This document shows positions 39,301 through 48,300 of a stretch of 64,000 bases of DNA, in pieces. A program made the translations under genes and the position numbers. Under the pieces are notes generated by a model. The model had not been told where the DNA came from. It saw nothing but the letters and a program-made list of their open reading frames with translations, and searched no databases. Source of the stretch: Kuschelorhynchus macadamiae (lineage: Eukaryota > Arthropoda > Insecta > Coleoptera > Curculionidae); contig JAUTXW010000329.1 in NCBI GenBank assembly GCA_030620095.1, positions 413,501-477,500 of the forward strand. Reading direction: 5' to 3'. Position 1 is the first letter of the stretch; every line of letters begins with the position of its first letter.

Positions 39301-42300
39301 TACAATGAGGCCATAAAGTCTGGAAACCTTGAGATATGTCAAAAACCATACAAGTTGGGTAAAAAAGTTTAATATAAAAGTTGTATAGTTACCTTACGAT
39401 TTATGATTCAAAAATGTCTTGAAATATACAGGGTGTTTTAAAATCAAGTTACATGCCAAAACTTCAGAATCTTTAATGGAACACCCTGTATATTATATCA
39501 TTTTAAGAATCTACATGAAATTCTGATCATATTTTATTAAGCATACCCTATCCCTAAAGTCAACTGTTTTTGAGATAAAAAAAATGAGAAAACTGTTTTA
39601 CAACATTTTTTTAATAACGATTAACAACGATAGTCTAAAATTTTAAATGATGCGTTTTAACGTAATAAATGCTGGAACTGTTGTCCGTTCACTTCCTGAC
39701 AATATCCTAATCGATTGATGAACTCTTGTTGTAGATTTCGAATGAAAGTCGGTGGGATTTGTCGGATTTCATCTCTTATACGATTTTTCAGCGCATCGAT
39801 ATTAGGAGGTCTGTTCAAATAAACTTTGCTCTTTAAATATCTTATAAATAATCTAGGGGAGTTAAGTCCGGGGACCTGGCCGGCCATTCGTAGGGACCAC
39901 GACGTCCTATTCACCTATGTATTTCACTGAGATAATGCCGAACAGGTAGCGCGTAGTGAGATGGTGCTCCATCTTGTTGGAACCACATTGCTGCAGTAGG
40001 CATATCGGGCTCATTACCTAGATACACTTGAGCTAAGGCAGGAATCAACTCGAGTTGTAAAAAATCAAGATAAATTTCGCCGGTTAAATTTACGTCTAAA
40101 AAGTAGGGACCTATAATTCTATCAATCTTCTAATCTATTCCAGCCCAAACATTGATTTTCTCGGGATATTGCGTATGAGCCACTTGAGCCCAATGGGGAT
40201 TCTCTGTAGACCAATATCTACAGTTTTGTCGGTTGACAGTACCATTAAGAAAAAAGGTGGCTTCATCGGAAAATAAAATATTTCTACAAAAGAATGGATC
40301 CAGGTCGCACCGCTCTTGCATACTTTCGCAAAACTCAAGTCGGCGGTCAAAGTCGTCTTCATTTAATTCATGGATTAATCTTATTTTGTAGGGATGATAC
40401 TTGCCGTGTGCAGAATATTTTTTACCGATGATTGACTAAGGTTTAAATCTAATGCTACTTGACTTGTAGGTAAATGTGGATTTTCGTTATAACTGAGTAA
40501 AACATTCAATTTCATATCATCATCTAGTTTTGGCCTACCTGTCCTGGGAAGATCTTTTACACAACCATGATCACGAAATTTTTTGATAATTTTGCTAACT
40601 GTGGATTTTGCAATTGCTTGTCCTCGCTCGGGATGCGTATTATTAAAAAGTTCACATACCTCGTCAAGATTTCTTTGGCGTCTCCCCATCCAAACATCAT
40701 AAGAATCTCTATTCTTTCTCTTTCTGAAAGCATTTTTATCAGGAAAAACTCTCTGGTAACTCTCCAACAATATGTTAAAAATTGACCCAGTTTATTGTCA
40801 GTACATGACAGTTTCTGTGGGAGTTCTAAAATAATCCACTAGGTTTCACTATGCATAGGGAAATGAGTTAATTTTGTTTAAAGCCAAATTTCCATTTTCT
40901 CATTTTTTTATTTCAAAAACAGTTGACTTTAGGGATAGGGTATGCTTAATAAAATATGATCAGAATTTCATGTAGATTCTTAAAATGAAATAATATACAG
41001 GGTGTTCCATTAGAGATTCTGAAGTTTTGGCGTGTAACTTGATTTTAAAACACCTTGTATATTTCAAGACATTTTTGAATTATTAATCGTAAGGAACTAT
41101 ACAACTTTTATATGAAATTTTTTTACCCAACTTGTATAGTTTTTGACATATCTCAAGGTTTCCAGACTTTATGCCCTCATTGTATAACAAATTAAATGAT
41201 GAGTTAAAAAGAGTAACAAATGAAAGAATATTTAAGCGCAAATTAAAACAGTTTCTCCTGGACCTAGAGCCATATAATATTAACGAATATTTAAGTCTGT
41301 AGGATATGTAATATTGATATTGTGATGTCATTTCATTTTATGTTTGTTTGTACAGTTGTGTTGACTAATGTAATTTGAAATAAAGAATTATCAAGTCAAA
41401 TCAAGTAGACAACTAGGAAATGGGTCTGAAACTTGACATCTGGTAGGGCTCGCCTCCCTTATACAGTGGTATAACCTTGGCTCTTTTTAAAACATCTGGA
41501 AACATACCCTGTCTCCCATAAAGTATTAATAGCCCCATTAAGGACTCCTAGAACAAAATCCGGTAATGTTTGAAGGATTTTGCAGCAATTCCATCCTCGC
41601 ATCGAATTTTGGTTTTTAATATGAAAAATTATCTCACGAATCTCAGGAACGTCAGTTGGATCAAAACTAAACGTATCCCTCCCACTTATTTGGGAAACGT
41701 ACCCCATTAGATCACTATGGGCTGGAATGTTTGCCGTTATTTGATTAGCAACACTGCAATAGAACCACACTTCTATAATTTTTTCTGTAACAATTAAAAT
41801 AGTTCCAAAAACTAACTAATGTAGTGTAAGGATCTTAACTTTTTAGATGATATTTTTATTCCTTTAGTAACCCAAGGTTTTTTATGTTTTCTTTTTATAA
41901 GCTTTAGAGGTAAAGAGAGGTTAAAAATATTAAGCAAATTTTCATAAAATTCACTGAGCGGATTTGGGTGGCAAAATTGCTACATTCGAAAATTATTATA
42001 GTTACTAGTACTAAAAATTCTGCCATAAGTGCGTTCCGCGTTTTTGCATTCAGTAAGAATATTAAATGAACCAACAACTCCTTGATGGTCAGAGAGGCCA
42101 GAATTAATAATACTACAACTAATACATTTAAAATTTGAACAAACATAATCAATACAAGTCATAGACTGCCAAGATATACGGGTTGTGCCGTAGACATGCA
42201 TATTTAGGTTGTATGATTGTAACAGGTTCTTAATTCTCAATGTAGCTGGAGTGACACTTTTAAGTAAAAATATGTCAAATTATGAGTCCTAGCGTATGCA

Positions 42301-45300
42301 TATCCTGCTTAAAATTTCAGTTTGCTATCTTGCTCATCTACGGAAATAACAAAGAAAATACAGCTTCAAACACCTACATATCACACCCTGAATCTTTTAA
42401 AAGGTGCAACTTAGAGAGAAATTTGATTTGAATTATCGCATCAAGAATGCTATGGTATTGGCTAATGCATAGTTTGCCTTAAATTATTTGAAGGGAAACC
42501 CACAAAAGTCACAAACTTTTTCTGTTTCTCCAAATCGGGAAGACCATTGACATTTCATTGCCATGGTCTAGTCATATAAATGTGCTCTGAAGAAAGTTAT
42601 TAAGCGCGGTTATTTTAAACAAGTGATTTAAGGGCTGCCTGTTTTACTTCATTTCACTCTCAACTGGGGTAAGGCATAACATTATGGTGATGTTCTTCGC
42701 GGCGATAAAGGTTTTTAAACTTCAGAAGCGGGCATTCATAGTTTTTTGTGGTGTTGGCCCTATTAGTTGCAAGTTTATCTTTATTTTCCTCAGTATTTTA
42801 ATGCTTCCCTCATTATTCATATTTTACCAGGTTTGCAACATATATAAAAGGAAGCATCTGTTTTGCAGGTTCTGCCGATTTTAATTAGCATTTAATTTGA
42901 GACGAAATCTCTCAAAAATTCGGCAAATGTTCAAATTTATAATGATTCTAAAGACGTATAAGTGACTGAAAATCAAATGTGATTGTCCAATTCAACTTAA
43001 AGATTTCCTAAAAAAATCTGACTCCGTTTTGCGTCGCTTTTATCTCTGTTTATGTAAATATTCTTTTTAATCTATGTGCTAGACTTCACCTTTTACATAT
43101 TTTGTGTATTTTTTAGGTGTTTTTTATTTAATTTTTACTTAATCGATTTCATTAAAACGTAGTTTAAAAAGTTTTTTTCTTGATAATTCTTTGATAAAAC
43201 GGTTCACTTGCTACAATGTTACTTTAGTTACTTATATAACAAACATGCAAATAAATAGAGATTTTCGTTTATGGAATTAATATATATTTTTGATATTATT
43301 TAGGATGGAAGTACACAGAAATTGGAAAAAGTTGAGATTACATTGGCCGATTGTTTAGCATGTTCTGGTTGTATTACATCTGCTGAAAGCGTTCTGGTCA
43401 CTCAGCAAAGCCAAGAAGAATTGCTAAGAGTTTTTGATGAAAATAAGAAGCTAAAATTGGTAAGATATTTGATTGATATTGAATATTTAAGTAAGAAACT
43501 AGAAACTGTGATAATGAAAGATAAGAAATTCAAAGACTATAAGAACTAGCATAATGCAGTATTTAAGAATGTCGTTGCAGATTCGTGATTTAAAATCACA
43601 ATTTTTAAACTTTTCCCACATTTAATTTAAAATTCAAAAAATCAATCTATACCTAGTTTATCATAAAATAAAACGAATGTGTAAACATTTTATTGTAAGA
43701 CTAATCTTTAATTAAATCAAAAAATAAACTTATAAAAACAAAACCTTACCATGACCAAGAAATACAAAAAATGATGTGTATTAAATTTCGTGTCAACATA
43801 ACAAATTTTACATACATGAAACCTCTGGCCATTAACCAAAAGAATAAAAAAAAGCCAAACACGTAAAAAAATACAAAATTTTACAAAATCAAACATTTGC
43901 CAACATGCATTCGATAGCAATAACAAAATTAATTGAAATGCTGCTAGCATTTTAGCAAAGAAATCGTGTTAAAAAAAACGCAAAATTAGAGAAAGAGCTT
44001 TACTATTTGTTAAATAAAGATAATTATGTAAAATCTTCATTTTATTAAATAAAACATGGTTGAATTTACTAAATACTCAAGTAGAAAAAGAACACTTCGT
44101 AGTATACAATAAATCATAACGAACATACTGTAGGTACACATTATTTTCACCTTATTTAAAGAGTAAAAATAATACCTTTAGATTGACATATTTTATTTTG
44201 TTTATTCACCTCATTTTAGTGTCGGATCAAATATGTATACGTAGTTGTTTGTTTTGTTGTACTTTAGTGTGTTTTGTTCTATTTATAAGTTATTGTTTTA
44301 GGATTTTTGAGTGTGATTATTTACTAAGGTTCTCTCTGTTGTTTGTAGGTCTGATTAATGCTCGAAAGGGCAAAACACGTGTCATGTTAATAATTATAAT
44401 TTACTGAGACCGAGACTTGGAGTATTTTTCTAGGTTTGTTATTGACATTGAAGTTGACTGAAGTTCAGTTTTCAAGTAAATTTCTGACTTCAAAAAGAGA
44501 TATTTGCTGCTTTTCGTTACTTAATTTTTCTAGTTGCAGAGAACATTAAATTGGATTGAGGATAGTAAATAGTGGGCAATCATTGGCTCCTTTAACCGAT
44601 TAAAACACATAACACACAAACTTTGAAGGTCCAGTCTCCTCAGCAAGCTGCAGCGATGATTTTCTTCCATTTGTATGTCATAACTGTAAGCAGTAAAGCA
44701 CAAAAACCTATTTTAGACTTTCAATGTTGACATACAGATTATATTGAGGTGACCAAACAATATAAAAGTAATCCAAGTTATATCGCACCAAGAAATATTA
44801 GTGTTCATATAGTCTTAATAAAAAATTCAGCAAAGTTTCTTAGTACAAACTCAAAACTACTCGTACTTTTCATGCTTATTTTATAAATGTGTTCCAGACC
44901 CCCCAAATCCTTAATTACTTTAAGTTCACGAGGATTATCCCCATTGATGAATTAAGAAGCATGGAACTTTTTCACTTTTTTAAAAAAACTAACAAAGTTG
45001 CATTTAGCTACATTTAGTGAAAGTTTGCTTACCCGGAACTAATCCTACAGGTTATTCAAATCTTTTTTGATCAGCTCTGTGCTCCAATAGCATTCAACTG
45101 GTTTGTACATTTTTAAGTCATATGCAAAAAGACTAATCTTCAAGTAACGCAGACTGTTACAAATAGGGTGAATAGCAGAGCAGTGCAATGGATTGCTTGA
45201 GGGGCACCTGAAAGAACTTTAAACTTCTCAAAAACAACATTATTTATTCTAACACTTTTTGTGCATTCTCTCAGAAAACTTTACAACCACCTAATTAGGA

Positions 45301-48300
45301 AAGGGTGAAAACCTACAGCTTTCAGCTTAGCAAGCAATAGGGTGAAATTAATCCTATCAAAGGCTTTACAGAAGTCAGTATGTACACCAAAGCCTCTTAA
45401 AGGTCAATCTCATATGGGACCAAGTTATCTGTGGTCGATTTATTTTGATACAAACCGAACACTTTATCATTTATAATGCCCAGTACAGTTGATCATATAT
45501 TAAGGTGTAGAACAGCTTAGATATAGCTGATTGATTACGAAAAACTCAATCTCATATGGGACCAAGTTATGTACAGTCGATTTGTTTTGGTAGAAACCAA
45601 ACTGTTTATCATTTATAACACCATGGCATATCCAGTACAGTTGATCAAATATTAAGGTATGGAACAACTTAGAATAGCTGATTGATTAGAAACTACTCTG
45701 TAGTTTTGGACATTTTCTGGATCACCATATTGGGAAATTAGAAGAAGAATAGCATAGATATGTTTTATAAATGTGGACAAGTTCCACTCTTCAACTACAT
45801 GTTAAAGTTCGAAAGGTGCAGAGGATAATGTAAACTCATTTTTACATAGTCTACATAATCTGGAAAATTCGAGGTATCCCTATTACCCATACGAGAAATA
45901 CACTTTTATTAGCATTTTTTTTCTAATAAGCTTTATTAATACTCTATAGTTCTTGTTATCTTTTGGCTTTTTCTTTTTTCGTCTTGTAATTTCTTTAGCT
46001 TCTCTTTTTTGTTGTCATTTAAATTCTTGTAGTTATCCTGCAGTTTCTATTTTAGCTCAGTTTGTTGTATGGTATTAGGGATGGTATTTTTTTTGAAGCG
46101 TATTTTTTTTTAAAAGTTAATTTTTATGATTTTTACTTAGCTTTGAAATGGAACTTTGTAGATGTTTCTTGAAATGCCACTTCTGAGTCTTCTCGAGGCT
46201 CTAAAACAATGAAACAGTAAATTCTCTCATAATTCTTTCATAGTTTTGAAAAGAAATTTCTACATCTGCCTCTTCTAAAGTTCCAAAAGATGATTTTGAG
46301 GTCAAAACCAACAAATCTCGTTCGGTTTCAAAGTGAAACTTTCTCGAAATTCTAATTAGTTTCATAACCTTTATAATCAGGCAAATTCGTCTCCAGGAAT
46401 ATTTTTTTACAATTAAAATGATTTCAGAATTTGTCACTCATAATAGCGCAATAGTCATACTTCAGATTTGCTAATGTCAATTGTCATTAAGTGTTCACAA
46501 TATAACAAACACTTCTTGTACTTTTTTATATACTTCTTCAATATTGTCCCATCTGAAAATAGTTACCTTAAACGCTTTCAGTATTAATATGTCACAAACC
46601 TGTGAGACAGGGGTAGCTGGATCTAGGCACTGGATCAAAACAATAACTGGTTTACGATAGTTAAGTTAGAGTTATTAGTTAAAATACATAAAAATGATAT
46701 TTACCATATAAAATAATAAATCATATTTTTAACAAAAGGCATAAGTAAATGGGGCCTTATATGTTAATTAAATAGTATTATCAGCCTGTTGCGTTGGAAA
46801 TGCTAAGCCACTAGCTTTTTTTTTGTTGGTCCATGACTGACGACTTGGCTTAGCCTCTTGAAAGTATTTATATCAAATTTAATATACACAGACCCAGTTA
46901 AAATACTGTCGCTTTTCTCAATTTTGCTTAGCCAGCGAACTTAATTTCAACATGTTATTGTTTACTCTGGCAAATGTTTAATATACATGGGATACTAAAC
47001 TTAATTATTAATTACAAAATTGCATTGTTTAATTTAAAGAATATTAATATTTTTAATAGAAGTCTCTTATTGACAATATGTATTTTTTTAGGAAGGCAGG
47101 ATAGATGAGTCTAAGCTAATAGTAGTCTCTGTTTCTGTTCAGCCGATATTATCTATGGCATACAAATATGACTTAGATCCAAATCACTGTGCTGCAAAAT
47201 TAATAACTTATTTGAAAATGCTTGGCGCTGATATGGTTGTGGATATGACAATAGCAGAAGATTTTTCATTAATTGAAGCTCAAAGGGAGTTCATAAGAAG
47301 GTATACAGCCACAGAACATGACGGAGCTAAAAATATGCTGCCGATGCTAGCATCAAGCTGTCCTGGTATAGATTTTTTACATCCATCTCCGACAAAATGT
47401 ATTAAGAACTTTTGTTTGTTTTAGGGTGGGTTTGTTATGCAGAAAAAACCCATGGCAGTTACATTCTTCCCTACATATCAAGCACAAAATCGCCACAACA
47501 GATAATGGGATCATTAATCAAACAGTGGGTGGGACGAAATAAGACAATATATCATGTAACTGTTATGCCTTGTTATGATAAAAAGTTAGAGGCTGCTCGG
47601 GATGATTTTGTGCATCAAGAAACTAACAGTAGGGATGTAGATTGTGTAATCACGGCAAGTACGTATATTTTAGTTCACGAATAATAAATATATAAAAATT
47701 AGTCTATTTTACCTTTATAAACAAGGTAAACCTTCTCAAAGAAATACTGGTACTATTTACAGTTTAAGGCATTATGATTTTTTAAAAGATTATATGACAT
47801 CAGAGTATTAAAATTTAGGGTTCTATTTTATATATTAAATTGTTTTTAAGTTCACGTATTTAGCTAGATATTCCATTGTTTAATTTTTTCTTAAATGAGT
47901 TTTTTTATTGTTTTAACGTTTAACTGCTTACTCAATTTTGCCATATAGTTTTGCGCACATAATAGGGTTCTTTCTCAGAGGGGACTAATTAGTATATAGG
48001 ATAGCTAACATTTGGTATGCATTTTTTTTTATTAATGACATTTTCGGCTATGTTGCAATATAAGATTAGAATTTGAAGAGCTTTATTTGGTATATATGTT
48101 TCCATTAAATACTTTATTTTCTTGTGGGTTTAACCTGTAAAAAGAAAGATTAAACTCAATGTTTCACCTATTATTAGTTTGTTAATTTTAATATTATAGT
48201 ATTGTCAATGATTCTTGAACTAAGTAACCTAACAAGCTGCTTTTTTAGTTGAATTAGAACTGATGTTGAACACAGCTAATATATCACTGCAGTTGTTGGA

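Larger units (their letters stand above)
36223..39302 (+). mobile_element. Retrotransposon E (Jockey-like), left part
   Basis: ORF1 with CCHC knuckles, ORF2 with endonuclease and RT, no LTRs. The 5' end is cut at the junction with Q. DNA transposon F interrupts it at a TA (39301-39302), and the ORF2 C-terminus resumes at 41183. Confidence 0.8.

Noticed and set aside
43717..43950. Minus-strand hydrophobic frame in CIAO3 intron 3
   Set aside because: T-rich intron sequence read on the other strand; no domain.
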